Source: an uncultured Moraxella sp. (GTDB lineage Bacteria; Pseudomonadota; Gammaproteobacteria; Pseudomonadales; Moraxellaceae). From it: a DNA stretch of 52,815 nucleotides. The notes under the pieces are model-generated. The model had not been told where the DNA came from. It saw only the letters and a program-made list of their open reading frames with translations, and made no database searches. The stretch is from positions 1-52,815 of the forward strand of contig CALTTC010000015.1 of NCBI GenBank assembly GCA_943908425.1, read 5' to 3'. This document shows, in pieces, positions 34,838 through 44,393 of the stretch. The position numbers and the translations under genes are program-made. How positions within the stretch are numbered: the stretch's first letter is position 1; every line of letters begins with the position of its first letter.

Positions 34838-36295
34838 ATGACGACAACGAGCGATATCACCGCATTAACCCCCAATAAATTATGGCAATGGTTTGCGACC
34901 ATTTGTAGTATTCCACACGCCTCCTATCAAGAAGAGGCGCTTGCTAAGCACATTATGGACTGGGCAGCGCAAAAAAATTTGCAAGCTTATCGTGATACGG
35001 CTGGTAATATTTTTATCACTAAGCCTGCAACGCCGGGTATGGAGGGGCGAGCGCCGATTGCGTTACAAGCGCATCTAGATATGGTGTGTCAAGCCAATCA
35101 TGATTATGATTTTGTTAATTTACCGATAGAGCCGATTATTGATGGTGAATGGGTGCGAGCAAATGGCACAACGCTTGGGGCGGATAACGGCATTGGTTTG
35201 GCAAGTATTTTGGCGGTATTAGACAGCGATGACGTGGCGCATCCTCTGCTTGAGGCGGTGCTGACGATGACCGAAGAGACGGGCATGGACGGGGCGTTTA
35301 ATCTAGAGCGTGGGCGCTTGACAAGTCGGCTGATGATTAACACCGATACCGAAGAGATTGATGAAATCTATCTTGGCTGTGCTGGTGGCGTGGATGTTGA
35401 GATGGCGCTTGATGTCAGCTATGATGATTTGTTAAAAGAGCACACGCTAACAAAACTTAGCGTATCTGGACTCAAAGGTGGACATTCAGGGCTGGATATT
35501 CACAAAAATAACAGCAATGCTATTTTGCTTTTGGCGTATTTGTTAGCAGAGTTACCGCTAAGGATTGTCACGCTATCGGGGGGTACGGCAAGAAACGCTA
35601 TTCCACGTCAAGCCACAGCAATTATTGCCTGTGATGGCGATACTCTTGATACTATTCGCAAGCGGGCAGTAGCATTGCAGGCACTAATTGGTGGTTATGA
35701 AACGCAGGTTACGGTGGATTTTGTGACGCTTGACAATATGACGCTTGACAAGGAAACGCACAAGCGCGCCTTAACGCGTGCCGACAGTGAGCAAGTGCTT
35801 AATTTTTTAAATGCCTTGCCAAATGGTGTTTTGCGTTATTCTGACAGCGTACCAAATACGGTAGAAACGTCCTTATCGCTTGGCAAAGTGGCGCTCACGC
35901 CAGAACACCTATCGGTGGTAAGCCTTGTGCGCTCGCTTAACGAAACCGGCAAACAAATAGCGTGCAGTCACTTACAGAGCGTGGCACGTCTTGCTTGTGC
36001 GCGTATTGACTTTGTTGGCAGTTATGTCGGCTGGGAACCCAACCCATCATCGCCCATTACCGCCTTAACTTTTGATATTTATAAAAAAGTTATTGGCACA
36101 GACCCAGCCTTAAAGGTCATTCACGCAGGGCTTGAGTGTGGGTTAATTCAAGAGGCTTATCCCACCATGGATATTGTTTCTATTGGACCAACTATTAAAA
36201 ACGCCCATTCGCCCGATGAATGCGTGCATATCGCAAGCGTCGCTACTTATTGGCAGGTGCTGACACAAGTCTTGGCAAACAGTCCCAAATTGTAA
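34838..36295 (+). CDS. pepD: aminoacyl-histidine dipeptidase PepD
   Basis: This 485-residue M20-family metallopeptidase hydrolyses Xaa-His and many other dipeptides in the cytosol. Zinc-site motifs are ALQAHLDMVCQ (His/Asp), GTTLGADNGIGLAS (bridging Asp) and TMTEETGMDGAF (catalytic and ligand Glu). The dimerisation lid contains GLKGGHSGLDIH, and the C-terminal ligand His lies in HAGLECGLI. I choose the ATG at 34838 over a TTG at 34820 because GGA precedes it at a suitable distance. The rimI-like gene overlaps its stop by one base. Confidence 0.93.
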   Translation: MTTTSDITALTPNKLWQWFATICSIPHASYQEEALAKHIMDWAAQKNLQAYRDTAGNIFITKPATPGMEGRAPIALQAHLDMVCQANHDYDFVNLPIEPIIDGEWVRANGTTLGADNGIGLASILAVLDSDDVAHPLLEAVLTMTEETGMDGAFNLERGRLTSRLMINTDTEEIDEIYLGCAGGVDVEMALDVSYDDLLKEHTLTKLSVSGLKGGHSGLDIHKNNSNAILLLAYLLAELPLRIVTLSGGTARNAIPRQATAIIACDGDTLDTIRKRAVALQALIGGYETQVTVDFVTLDNMTLDKETHKRALTRADSEQVLNFLNALPNGVLRYSDSVPNTVETSLSLGKVALTPEHLSVVSLVRSLNETGKQIACSHLQSVARLACARIDFVGSYVGWEPNPSSPITALTFDIYKKVIGTDPALKVIHAGLECGLIQEAYPTMDIVSIGPTIKNAHSPDECVHIASVATYWQVLTQVLANSPKL

Positions 36296-36762
36296 TGGCA
36301 AGCGATAGCGTGGTCATTAAAGCCATCGCCCCAAGCGAGTTTAATAAAGTTGCAGTGCTAGAACATGCCTTGCACCCTGACGCGTGGCAAGCCAATGCCC
36401 TATTTGAGCTCTATCATCAGCCGTCTATTAACTTTATGGCGCTTGGTGCCTATGATAATGCACAGCTTGTGGGTTATTTACTGGCACAATGCGTGGATAA
36501 TGCTGAGCTTTTGCGCCTAGGTGTCGCTAAAAGTTATCAGGGGCAGGGTATCGCCAAACGCTTAATGCACCAGTGGCTTGATGGCTTGCTACATAGCGAT
36601 CCATTAAGTGTTGCGATTTTGGAGGTGCGTACCGATAACACCCCCGCGGTTAAGTTATATCACCAGTTCGGCTTTGCTGTCATTCATACCCGCAAAGGCT
36701 ATTACCGTATTGGCAAACAAAGCTTTGATGCTTATGTCATGCAATGGCAAGGCGGGCGCTGA
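36295..36762 (+). CDS. rimI: RimI-like GNAT N-acetyltransferase
   Basis: This 155-residue protein is a GNAT acetyltransferase. The acetyl-CoA loop is seen as GVAKSYQGQGIAKRLMHQWL (Q/R-x-x-G-x-A pattern), followed by LEVRTDNTPAVKLYHQFGF and the C-terminal RKGYYRIG, typical of RimI (ribosomal protein S18 N-acetyltransferase). The ATG overlaps the pepD stop (TAATG), so the two are cotranslated. Substrate assignment to S18 rests on resemblance to RimI and is less sure than the fold. Confidence 0.82.
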   Translation: MASDSVVIKAIAPSEFNKVAVLEHALHPDAWQANALFELYHQPSINFMALGAYDNAQLVGYLLAQCVDNAELLRLGVAKSYQGQGIAKRLMHQWLDGLLHSDPLSVAILEVRTDNTPAVKLYHQFGFAVIHTRKGYYRIGKQSFDAYVMQWQGGR

Positions 36763-37310
36763 TTTTTTATTGGCGGTTTATTTGGTGAGGGTGCTGATAA
36801 GTTCGTTGCTGAATTTTGCTAGTATTATCTGCCTACTGTATAAAAGGCTTACGCGTATTATGGCTATTGGGCTTTATAGCTATATTTAGCGTTGGGTGGC
36901 TTGATTTTTTGGTTGATATTAGGGTAGATTTGGCGCACCATTTAATGGGCAAAGACTTTTAATAGGGTTTAAAAATATTGCTATAAGGTTTGCTGTATCA
37001 GGTTTTAATAATAACTATCTAACGCACTCCAACTACTTAATCGTTCTTTGATGTAACAACCATTTAGATTAAAAAGTATGGCTTATCCAAGGCGAAGTGA
37101 TAACTATTCCATTGGGCTTGGTTTAGTTGGCTGTATCTAACATTTGTATTCAATCGCCAAAAATTGACAATCAATAAAAAACCATACAATAAATAACGGT
37201 GCGGTGCGAGATTGTAACTGTCAGCGATTAAAGCTTGATAAATAGCTTGATAAATGGCTTATTATTCTGGTGGTTATTGGTTATCACAAGAAAGCTGATT
37301 AAATCAAAAT
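36763..37310. other. gene-free region between rimI and the NUDIX gene
   Basis: About 550 bp between convergent genes, with no convincing ORF and no ribosome-binding site in front of the short frames present. No terminator with a clear T-run was found. Base composition is AT-rich with short scattered repeats such as TTGATAAATAGC. Confidence 0.5.
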
Positions 37311-37853
37311 CTACGTGGTAATTACGGTTTGGTGTAGCGGATAGCTTGCCAAATCATTGCCAAAGCGTGCCACATCTTTTTTGTAATAATCCAATGTTTG
37401 TGCCACGCTAGCAAAAGCAATGTCGCAAGGCAAGTCACTTGGCGCGAATAAACGACATTCTAAGCTTTCGGTGCCTGCACCAAATTGTCCGTCCTTGAGC
37501 TGGGCTAAATAGATGGCGTGGATTTGCCCAAAATGGGGAATGTCAAACAGCGTATACAGTCTGGGCATATACGCGACCGCTTCGGCTTCTTCTTTTGTTT
37601 CGCGCACTGCGCCATCGCACATCGTCTCCCCAAGCTCCAAAAACCCCGCCGGCAGTGTCCAAAAACCCAATCTTGGCTCTATGGCGCGCTTACATAATAA
37701 AATCTTACCATCAAAGACACAAAGCGTACCAGTGATGACCTTTGGGTTTTCGTAATGAATGTACTGACAGGCAGGACAGACAAGGCGCGCGCGACTGTCG
37801 CCTGTGGGGATACAGAGGTCGGCTTGATGACCGCATTGAAGACAATAAGCCAT
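37311..37853 (-). CDS. NUDIX hydrolase with N-terminal zinc ribbon
   Basis: This 180-residue protein begins with a four-cysteine zinc ribbon (CLQCGHQ...LVCPACQY), followed by a NUDIX fold with a complete box GFLELGETMCDGAVRETKEEAEA. Such proteins hydrolyse nucleoside diphosphates linked to another moiety, for example ADP-ribose or NADH. It is shorter than NADH pyrophosphatase NudC, and I cannot name the substrate. The ATG at 37853 is preferred over an upstream TTG because MAYCLQCG is the usual family start. There is no clear Shine-Dalgarno site. Confidence 0.85.
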   Translation of the reverse strand: MAYCLQCGHQADLCIPTGDSRARLVCPACQYIHYENPKVITGTLCVFDGKILLCKRAIEPRLGFWTLPAGFLELGETMCDGAVRETKEEAEAVAYMPRLYTLFDIPHFGQIHAIYLAQLKDGQFGAGTESLECRLFAPSDLPCDIAFASVAQTLDYYKKDVARFGNDLASYPLHQTVITT

Positions 37854-37959
37854 AGCACTAATAGATAACAAAAAAGCTAGTGTAGCACAAAATAATCACT
37901 TTATCACACAATTCATGTTTTAAGCGATTATCCTATTCTAATTCGTTGGTAAATTTAAA

Positions 37960-38670
37960 TTGGTGAATTTAACGCTTGTTTTATATTTTTTTGCTACACT
38001 ATACATTTTTTGGGGGAGTGCTTTTTTGTATCAGGATTTAAATAAAATTGACTTACCCGCCCATTTTGCAAGTGATATGTTGCACGATTTGGCACAAAGG
38101 CTGGTGGCGCATTTACCTATATTAAGTCAGCAAACAATGCCCGCCCCAAGGATAAGCGCTTGTGTGCTTGTGGCGATAACTAATGAAGACAAGCCCAAGC
38201 TACTACTCACTAAGCGTAGTAGCCAGTTATCTAGTCACGCAGGCGAGATGGCATTCGTGGGTGGGCGTGTCGATGATGGCGACCTTGATACCGCCCACAC
38301 GGCGTTGCGTGAGGCTTATGAAGAAGTTGGCTTACCTTGTGCTATGGCACAAATAATTGGTTATTTACCTTATCAGGTGTCCAAAAAAGGCGATCGCGTG
38401 CGTCCTGTGGTGGCACTTATCTCGCCAAATCTCAATCTTTTAGGCGCCGAAAGCGAGGTGTGGCAGATTGTGTGGGCGGATTTTCTCCACTTTTTACAGC
38501 CAGCAACACCACACACCATGTGCCTACAGCGCTATGGCAATCAGCCCTTTGTTACCCCTGCTTGGCAAGTGCAGGGCGAGATTGTCTGGGGGCTGACCGC
38601 ACGAGTGATTGCTGATTTGGTGCATATTGGCTTTGGCTTGCACCAGACGTGGTATTATACCCAAGCTTAG
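37960..38670 (+). CDS. NUDIX CoA pyrophosphatase, NudL type
   Basis: This protein carries the CoA pyrophosphatase signature: LLLTKRSSQLSSHAGEMAF (the UPF0035/NuCoA motif, LLTxRSxxLxxHxGQxAFPGG-like) directly before a NUDIX box GGRVDDGDLDTAHTALREAYEEVGL. These enzymes cleave CoA or its derivatives. The start is uncertain. The open frame reaches a TTG at 37960, which would add a hydrophobic N-terminus (VLYFFATLYIFWGSAFL), while the first ATG is at 38077. The 3' end overlaps the convergent rsfS gene by four bases. Confidence 0.82.
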   Translation: MVNLTLVLYFFATLYIFWGSAFLYQDLNKIDLPAHFASDMLHDLAQRLVAHLPILSQQTMPAPRISACVLVAITNEDKPKLLLTKRSSQLSSHAGEMAFVGGRVDDGDLDTAHTALREAYEEVGLPCAMAQIIGYLPYQVSKKGDRVRPVVALISPNLNLLGAESEVWQIVWADFLHFLQPATPHTMCLQRYGNQPFVTPAWQVQGEIVWGLTARVIADLVHIGFGLHQTWYYTQA

Positions 38671-39026
38671 CGGTTATTTTGGGCGATCAGCGCTTTTAGG
38701 GCATCAGGTGATGACCATAAGCCTTCTAAATCATAAAATTCGCGCGCGCTTGGCGTCATAATATGCACAATCACCGACCCCAAATCTACAAGCGTCCAAT
38801 CGCTGTCCTTATCGCCTTCGCGCCCAAGTGGCATAAGTCCCTGGGCTTTAACGGCGGTGCCTAGTTTGTCGGCTAAGGCTTTGACGTGGCGTTTTGAGGT
38901 GGCTTCACAAATGACAATACGCTCGGCAATCTCGGTCAAATGCTCAATTTGTAAGGTGGTGATGTTTTTGGCTTTTAAATCGTCCAAGCTTTTGTGGATA
39001 AGGGCTAGTGTTTCATCTAAAGTCAT
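38667..39026 (-). CDS. rsfS: ribosomal silencing factor RsfS
   Basis: This 119-residue protein is RsfS (YbeB/Iojap family). It binds ribosomal protein L14 and blocks subunit joining under starvation. The family core is visible: FVICEATSKRHVKALADKL-type sequence (here IVICEATSKRHVKALAD), then GREGDKDSDWTLVDLGSVIVHIM and AREFYDLEGLW. Length is typical. It is followed by the convergent NUDIX gene, whose stop overlaps it (TTAG). The NYN gene lies 21 bp upstream on the same strand. Confidence 0.95.
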   Translation of the reverse strand: MTLDETLALIHKSLDDLKAKNITTLQIEHLTEIAERIVICEATSKRHVKALADKLGTAVKAQGLMPLGREGDKDSDWTLVDLGSVIVHIMTPSAREFYDLEGLWSSPDALKALIAQNNR

Positions 39027-39047
39027 CGGTTACTCACTTAAAAAATA

Positions 39048-39833
39048 TTAATTATCGGTACTGTTAATGTCGTTTAAAGGACGGTTTTTGACAAAGACCA
39101 CTTTGTGGTTATCGGCGTTAGGGTAGCGTTCGCTAATCTCAAAATAGCGCGGATAGGCGCGCAAAAAATCGCTAAATTTATCGTAATGAAATAGCCGTGC
39201 ATCAAAGTCTGGCTCAACTTTTAAAATGTAGTTTTTGACAGGGGCGATATTTGCCCAGCCTTGCTCATCTGCCATTGTGTCAATGGCGACTTTTACTAGA
39301 GCGATTGCCACATCAATCGGCTTAAATTGATTGTCTTTAGAAAAGAGCATATCTGCCGAATCATAAAAATCCACATTGGAGAGCGGTTCACGTCCTTCAA
39401 ACATTTCAAGATAAGTGAAGCGGTCGCAGGCTTGCATGAAGGCTTTTGGGGTGTGGTTTTTGCCAAAGCCGTATACTGCCAAGCCTTGTTCGCGGATACG
39501 TTGGGCAAGGCGAGTATAGTCGCTGTCCGAGGTAATAAGACAAAAGCCCCCAAAACGGTCGGTATACAATAAATCCATCGCATCAATGATAAGACTGGAA
39601 TCAGTGGCGTTTTTGCCTGTTGTATAAGCAAACTGTTGTATCGGCTGAATGGAGTGGCTAAGTAGCACATTTTTCCAGCTTGCCAGTTGCGGTTTTGTCC
39701 AGTCACCATAAGCACGGCGCACGCTTGCCCGTCCAAGGGTGGCAATCTCGCTCATTAGCTCATCAAGATAAGCGACAGAGGCATTGTCGGCATCGATAAG
39801 CACCGCCAGTTGAACGTCTTGGGTGGCGTGCAT
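39048..39833 (-). CDS. NYN domain protein with OST-HTH tail
   Basis: This 261-residue protein has an N-terminal NYN (PIN-like) domain: VLIDADNAS, SSLIIDAMDLLY and LITSDSDYTRLAQRI carry the conserved acidic residues expected at a metal-dependent RNase site. The C-terminal part (about 175-250, with ALVKVAIDTMADEQGWANIAPVKNYI in segments) resembles an OST-HTH/LOTUS RNA-binding module. The family (LabA/DUF88-like) is widespread with mostly unknown targets. It overlaps the psd stop by one base (TAATG) and precedes rsfS. Confidence 0.85.
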   Translation of the reverse strand: MHATQDVQLAVLIDADNASVAYLDELMSEIATLGRASVRRAYGDWTKPQLASWKNVLLSHSIQPIQQFAYTTGKNATDSSLIIDAMDLLYTDRFGGFCLITSDSDYTRLAQRIREQGLAVYGFGKNHTPKAFMQACDRFTYLEMFEGREPLSNVDFYDSADMLFSKDNQFKPIDVAIALVKVAIDTMADEQGWANIAPVKNYILKVEPDFDARLFHYDKFSDFLRAYPRYFEISERYPNADNHKVVFVKNRPLNDINSTDN

Positions 39834-40690
39834 TAGCGCGGCTCTAGTGCAGTGCCAAGTAGCTCACCCATCTGTACTGCGCGCCCGTGTTGCATGTTGG
39901 TCTCCCACACGGCATTGGCGCTTTTTGGTAATACAACAATGGCGGTAGAACCTAAATAAAATCTGCCAAGCTCATCGCCTTTATTTAGGGCGAGACTATG
40001 CTTTTCAATATGCAAGCGATTGCTCCGCTGTATTTTACCAGTTGCTACGCATTCAATGCCTGCCACAATCATCGCCCCAACTAATACGACAAAGGCGCTC
40101 CCAAATTTGGTCTCAAAAACACACACCAAGCGTTCATTTCTGGCGAACAAATCAGGGATATGCGTGGCGGTGGCGTGATTGACCGAAAACAATTCGCCCG
40201 GTACATAGCGGGTTTCTATCAGCGTACCAGCAAAGGGCATATGCACCCGATGATAATTGCTTGGCGCAAGATAGATGGTGGCAAAACTACCGCCATTTAC
40301 CGCACTGCCATCATCAAAATCAGCCAAAAGCTGGGCGGCACTATAATTGCGTCCTTTGGCTTGCAATAGCTCGCCGTTATGAATCGTGCCAATTTGGGAG
40401 ATGACCCCATCACTTGGGCAAACAAGGGCATTGTCGGTATCTACAATCGGACGCGCGTCTTTTTTTAATTCACGAGTAAAAAAATCGTTAAAACTGGCAT
40501 AATCCGCCAAAGATTCACGTTCATATTCTTTTAGGCTAATGCCATAAGCTTTGGCAAAACCATACATCAAGGGCATTTTGATGTATTTGTGCTCGCTTTT
40601 GGCAAGAGTGCCGGCAAGTTTGCTAAGTTTTGTTTGGGGTACAAAATTCTGCACCGTGGCAAAGGCCTCTTCTAAGGTTACTTTTTTCAT
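39833..40690 (-). CDS. psd: phosphatidylserine decarboxylase
   Basis: This 285-residue proenzyme makes phosphatidylethanolamine at the inner membrane. The self-cleavage site that yields the pyruvoyl cofactor is YLGSTAIVV (Gly247-Ser248). Other conserved parts are FNDFFTRELK, PSDGVISQIG, and NYHRVHMPFAGTL with the catalytic His residues. The length matches the type I bacterial enzyme. The NYN gene overlaps its stop by one base, forming a psd-NYN-rsfS unit. Confidence 0.96.
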   Translation of the reverse strand: MKKVTLEEAFATVQNFVPQTKLSKLAGTLAKSEHKYIKMPLMYGFAKAYGISLKEYERESLADYASFNDFFTRELKKDARPIVDTDNALVCPSDGVISQIGTIHNGELLQAKGRNYSAAQLLADFDDGSAVNGGSFATIYLAPSNYHRVHMPFAGTLIETRYVPGELFSVNHATATHIPDLFARNERLVCVFETKFGSAFVVLVGAMIVAGIECVATGKIQRSNRLHIEKHSLALNKGDELGRFYLGSTAIVVLPKSANAVWETNMQHGRAVQMGELLGTALEPR

Positions 40691-40881
40691 GACGTTCTAT
40701 AGCTAACCAAAAATGTTACTCATTTTACCACAGCCTTTGTTATAATGCAGAATTTGTTGGTATTTGGGCGGTTTTGTCTTGATGGTTTTGTGGCTAAAGC
40801 TGATGGACTTGATTAACTGGGTTTGGCAATATACTGGATTTGGCGTTTATCAATATTGACCGCAACACAATAGGGAATGAT

Positions 40882-41325
40882 ATGAAAGCATTGATTCAGC
40901 GGGTGCATTTTGCCAAGGTTTTGGTAGATGATACAGTGGTTGGGCAAATTGATGGCGGTGTTTTGGCGTATATCGGTATTGGCAAAAATGACACGATAAA
41001 TACTGCCAAAAAATTGGTGGATAAAATCATCACTTATCGGTTATTTGCCAATGCCGACAAGCAAGGCAGGCTAGATTATAGTGTGGGCGATATTGGCGGT
41101 GGGCTGCTGTTGGTGTCGCAATTTACGCTAATGGCAAATACGCATAATGGACGGCGTGCTGACTTTAGCCCTGCAATGCCACCAAGTGATGCCAAGCTAT
41201 GTTTTGATGCCTTGGTTGCCTACGCCAAAAATGTCTATCCTACCGTGCAAACAGGGCAATTTGGCGCAGATATGCAGGTACATACCATTAATGATGGACC
41301 GATTAACTTTTTGCTTGAAGTGTGA
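40882..41325 (+). CDS. dtd: D-aminoacyl-tRNA deacylase
   Basis: This 147-residue protein removes D-amino acids (and Gly) from mischarged tRNA. Family motifs are MKALIQRVHFAKV at the start, LLVSQFTLMANTHNGRRADFSPAMPP (interrupted segments SQFTLMAN and GRRADF), and C-terminal NDGPINFLLEV in place of the usual NSGPVT. I place the start at the ATG at 40882, which has AGGGA five bases upstream; the open frame extends to a TTG at 40840. It diverges from psd. Confidence 0.94.
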   Translation: MKALIQRVHFAKVLVDDTVVGQIDGGVLAYIGIGKNDTINTAKKLVDKIITYRLFANADKQGRLDYSVGDIGGGLLLVSQFTLMANTHNGRRADFSPAMPPSDAKLCFDALVAYAKNVYPTVQTGQFGADMQVHTINDGPINFLLEV

Positions 41326-41412
41326 TGGTAAGCTATTACGTTATACAATGCTATTGATGTGGGTTTAAAATTATATTTTATTATTTAATTACCGCCAAAA
41401 AACATTGTCCAA

Positions 41413-41452
41413 AAAAGCCATCAGCCCATCAATTTAACGGCTAATGGCTTTT
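41413..41452. terminator. bidirectional terminator between dtd and dsbA
   Basis: AAAAGCCAT pairs with ATGGCTTTT, and AGCC/GGCT pairs inside, with A-rich and T-rich flanks on either side. It lies 87 bp after dtd and 125 bp after dsbA, so it can serve both convergent genes. Confidence 0.8.
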
Positions 41453-41577
41453 ATGGGTATGGACAAATCATAAGCATTAAAAATTTACAATGCCATTACT
41501 AACACTGGTTTAGATATTAACACTGGTTAGATATTTTTTATGCCCATTTGATAAGCGTATTATCTGTCTTGTTCTTT

Positions 41578-42198
41578 TTATCTGCCCTGTTCTTTTCTCA
41601 CTTTATCCACCAAAAAATCCACAACTTGTGGCACTTTGGCATCTCCGCCTGAGACGACATATTTGCCTTGCACCACAACCGCTGGCACGCCCGTCAATTT
41701 ATAACGCATTGCTCCAGCTTTTGAGCGTTCTACTTTGGTGCTTACGCCAAATGAGTTGTATAGGCTGTTAAATTTGTTTTTATCCACGCCGTAGTTGGTG
41801 GCATAAAAATCCGCCAATGCGTTTTGGGTGTCAATTTTTTTGCCGTCTTTATGGATAGCATCAAATAAGGCGGTGTGGGCTTTGTCACCCACGCCCAATT
41901 CTTGAGCGGCATAATAGCCACGAGCAGGAATCTCCCAAACAGGGTTCATTGCCGCAGGGGTCTGAAAAAACGCCACGTCTTTGGCGCGGGTTTTTGCCCA
42001 TTTTTGCATATGGGACTCTAATTGATAGCAGTGCGGACAGCCATACCAAAAAAACTCACGCACAACTACCACATCGTTGCCGATATTTTCTGGATTGTCC
42101 AATACGCGATAGTCTTTGCCTTCCACAAAATCAGCAGCAAAAGCACCGCTTGATAAGCCGACTGCTAGGGCAAGACTGGTCAATACATATTTCATCAT
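41578..42198 (-). CDS. dsbA: thiol:disulfide interchange protein DsbA
   Basis: This 206-residue periplasmic oxidant introduces disulfides into exported proteins. It has a Sec signal peptide (MMKYVLTSLALAVGLSSGAFA, cut before ADF), the active site CPHC (Cys54, Cys57, in FFWYGCPHCYQL) and the cis-Pro loop TGVPAVVV. Two adjacent ATG codons exist; the second (42195) has better spacing to AGGA. It diverges from ubiG, as in related gammaproteobacteria. Confidence 0.95.
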   Translation of the reverse strand: MMKYVLTSLALAVGLSSGAFAADFVEGKDYRVLDNPENIGNDVVVVREFFWYGCPHCYQLESHMQKWAKTRAKDVAFFQTPAAMNPVWEIPARGYYAAQELGVGDKAHTALFDAIHKDGKKIDTQNALADFYATNYGVDKNKFNSLYNSFGVSTKVERSKAGAMRYKLTGVPAVVVQGKYVVSGGDAKVPQVVDFLVDKVRKEQGR

Positions 42199-42373
42199 AA
42201 TGTCCTTACATTAAAAAATTTGGCAATTATAAGCTATTTTAGCAAATTTGCTTTTATTTATCCTTAATAAAGCGTTGCAAATTGTGTCAATATTGCAATT
42301 TAGTTTGCTAGAACAAATTAGCCAATTTGCCAAAAAAATGCTAATATAACAGTTTTTGTAAGCTAGGACAATA

Positions 42374-43135
42374 ATGAGTGCGCAAACTGCCGATGACCGT
42401 GTAGATAGCCGAATCAATGTGGACTATGATGAAATTGCCAAATTTACCGCTTTAGCTGATAAATGGTGGGATAAGACAGGGGCGTTTAAGCCGTTGCACG
42501 ATATTAACCCGTTAAGGCTTGATTGGATTGATGAGCAGTGCTTTCGCCATTTTGGTGAACCGCTTAGCAATAAAAAAATCGTTGATGTAGGGTGTGGTGG
42601 CGGAATTTTATCGCACGCTTTAGCTAAGCGGGGCGGGCAAGTATTGGGCATTGATTTGGGCGATGAAAATCTAAAAGCAGGACAAATTTATGCGGACAAA
42701 ACAGGACAAAAAAACCTAAGCTTTGCTTGCGTTGCCGTGGAAGAGCTGGCACAAAATCAAGCTGGTACGTTTGATATTGTTACCTGTATGGAAATGCTAG
42801 AACACGTCCCAAGTCCACAATCAATCATTGATGCGTGCTTTGCTTTATTAAAGCCTAATGGGCTACTTGTGATGTCAACCATCAATCGCAACGCCAAATC
42901 GTACTTATTTGCCATTGTTGGGGCGGAATATCTGCTACGACTGCTTGAAAAAGGCACGCACGAATTTGATAAATTTATTACCCCTGCCGAGCTTGACAAG
43001 ATGGCAACCAATAGTGGTTTTTGTCGTTTTGATATGATAGGACTGCATTATAATCCTTTAACCAAACATTATTGGCTAAATAAAAATGTTGATGTCAATT
43101 ATATGATGGCGATGATTAAGCCAAATTCAGCTTAA
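42374..43135 (+). CDS. ubiG: ubiquinone O-methyltransferase UbiG
   Basis: This 253-residue SAM-dependent enzyme performs both O-methylations of ubiquinone synthesis. Motif I is VDVGCGGGILSHALAKRG (in two parts). FDIVTCMEMLEHVP and STINRNAKSY are typical of UbiG, and the C-terminal HYNPLTKHYWLN matches the family. A GGA site precedes the ATG. The order dsbA (divergent), ubiG, HAD phosphatase, SDR is conserved in Moraxellaceae and Pseudomonas relatives. Confidence 0.95.
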   Translation: MSAQTADDRVDSRINVDYDEIAKFTALADKWWDKTGAFKPLHDINPLRLDWIDEQCFRHFGEPLSNKKIVDVGCGGGILSHALAKRGGQVLGIDLGDENLKAGQIYADKTGQKNLSFACVAVEELAQNQAGTFDIVTCMEMLEHVPSPQSIIDACFALLKPNGLLVMSTINRNAKSYLFAIVGAEYLLRLLEKGTHEFDKFITPAELDKMATNSGFCRFDMIGLHYNPLTKHYWLNKNVDVNYMMAMIKPNSA

Positions 43136-43410
43136 AAACCTAATTTTAAAACGGTCATTTTAAAACGGCATTAACTGGTGAGATGGCAATTGCTAATGAA
43201 TGTAAAGGCATCATAGTTGATTTTAGTTGTTAGTCAGTATTATTTTGTTGGTAAGTTATTATTAGCGGTTATTCAAGCAATTAAAAGTTGAATTAAAGCC
43301 AGTATTGATTAAATAGCTAGCCAGCCAGTTAAAATATTTATTCAATGATTAACAGCAACGGTTAAGAGTAATAATTTAAGATTAATAATTAAGAGTAATT
43401 AAAGGCAATA

Positions 43411-44115
43411 ATGTCAAATACATCAACCCATCTATATGATAACGCCAAGGCGGTATTATTTGATTTGGACGGTACATTGATTGATACCGCCCCTGATTTT
43501 ATTCGTATTATTCAAGTGATGTGTGCCAAATATCAGCTACCCTACCCAAGCGATATTGCCATTCGCCATCAAGTATCGGCAGGTGCTAGGGCAATGGTGG
43601 CACTTATGATGGGCAAAACAGCATTTGATGACAGCGATACGTTATTAAATGACTATCGCCAAGAATTTTTGGCATTGTATGAAGCGGATATTTGTGTGGA
43701 TAGCCACTTATTTGCTGGACTTGATAAGCTACTGACAACCCTTGAAAATAACCATATCGCTTGGGGCATTGTTACCAATAAACCCCGTTATTTAAGCGTA
43801 CAATTACTTGATAAATTAAATTTAAGCCATCGCTGTCGTGTGCTTGTCTGCCCTGACGATGTCAAAATTACCAAACCTGACCCTGAAGGGCTATTATTGG
43901 CGTGCCATAAATTAAATGTTTCACCAAAAAATGTGCTGTATGTGGGCGATCATCGCCGAGATATTGACGCTGGCAAAAACGCCCAAATGCCAACCGCTGT
44001 GGCAACATTCGGCTACATACCGCCAGATGAAAATCCAACCGCTTGGGGGGCGGATTATTATTGCGATAGTCCCGATATACTAAGCGATGTGGTATTGGAT
44101 TTTTTGGCGGTTTAA
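43411..44115 (+). CDS. mupP: HAD phosphatase, probably MupP
   Basis: This 234-residue HAD hydrolase has motif I DLDGTLIDTAPD with nucleophile and acid Asp, motif II in WGIVTNKP, and motif III/IV in KPDPEGLL and VGDHRRDIDAGKNA. Phosphoglycolate phosphatase (Gph) and N-acetylmuramic-acid-6-phosphate phosphatase (MupP, cell wall recycling) look alike. The ubiG-HAD-yciK context favours MupP, as in Pseudomonas and Acinetobacter. The substrate call is by context, the fold by sequence. Confidence 0.8.
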   Translation: MSNTSTHLYDNAKAVLFDLDGTLIDTAPDFIRIIQVMCAKYQLPYPSDIAIRHQVSAGARAMVALMMGKTAFDDSDTLLNDYRQEFLALYEADICVDSHLFAGLDKLLTTLENNHIAWGIVTNKPRYLSVQLLDKLNLSHRCRVLVCPDDVKITKPDPEGLLLACHKLNVSPKNVLYVGDHRRDIDAGKNAQMPTAVATFGYIPPDENPTAWGADYYCDSPDILSDVVLDFLAV

Positions 44116-44393
44116 TTTAACTGGGTTAATTTTAATTTAAATAAAATGTTAATTAAGCAAGCATTAAAATTAGTTTTTTGGTGTTTTTAAAATATTGTTT
44201 GGCTATTTTTTGCTAAGTGGATAATCGATACAATGCTTATTATTAAGATAAAATATGCGTTAAAATGTTTATAAAATTTGGCGTTAATTTTTTATTTGCC
44301 TTGAGTTGTTATTCTTAGGTTGTTATTGATGTTCAATTTTTTATTAAGTTTTTTAAACTAAATCAACTATTTTAGTGATAAAAGGAAAAAAAG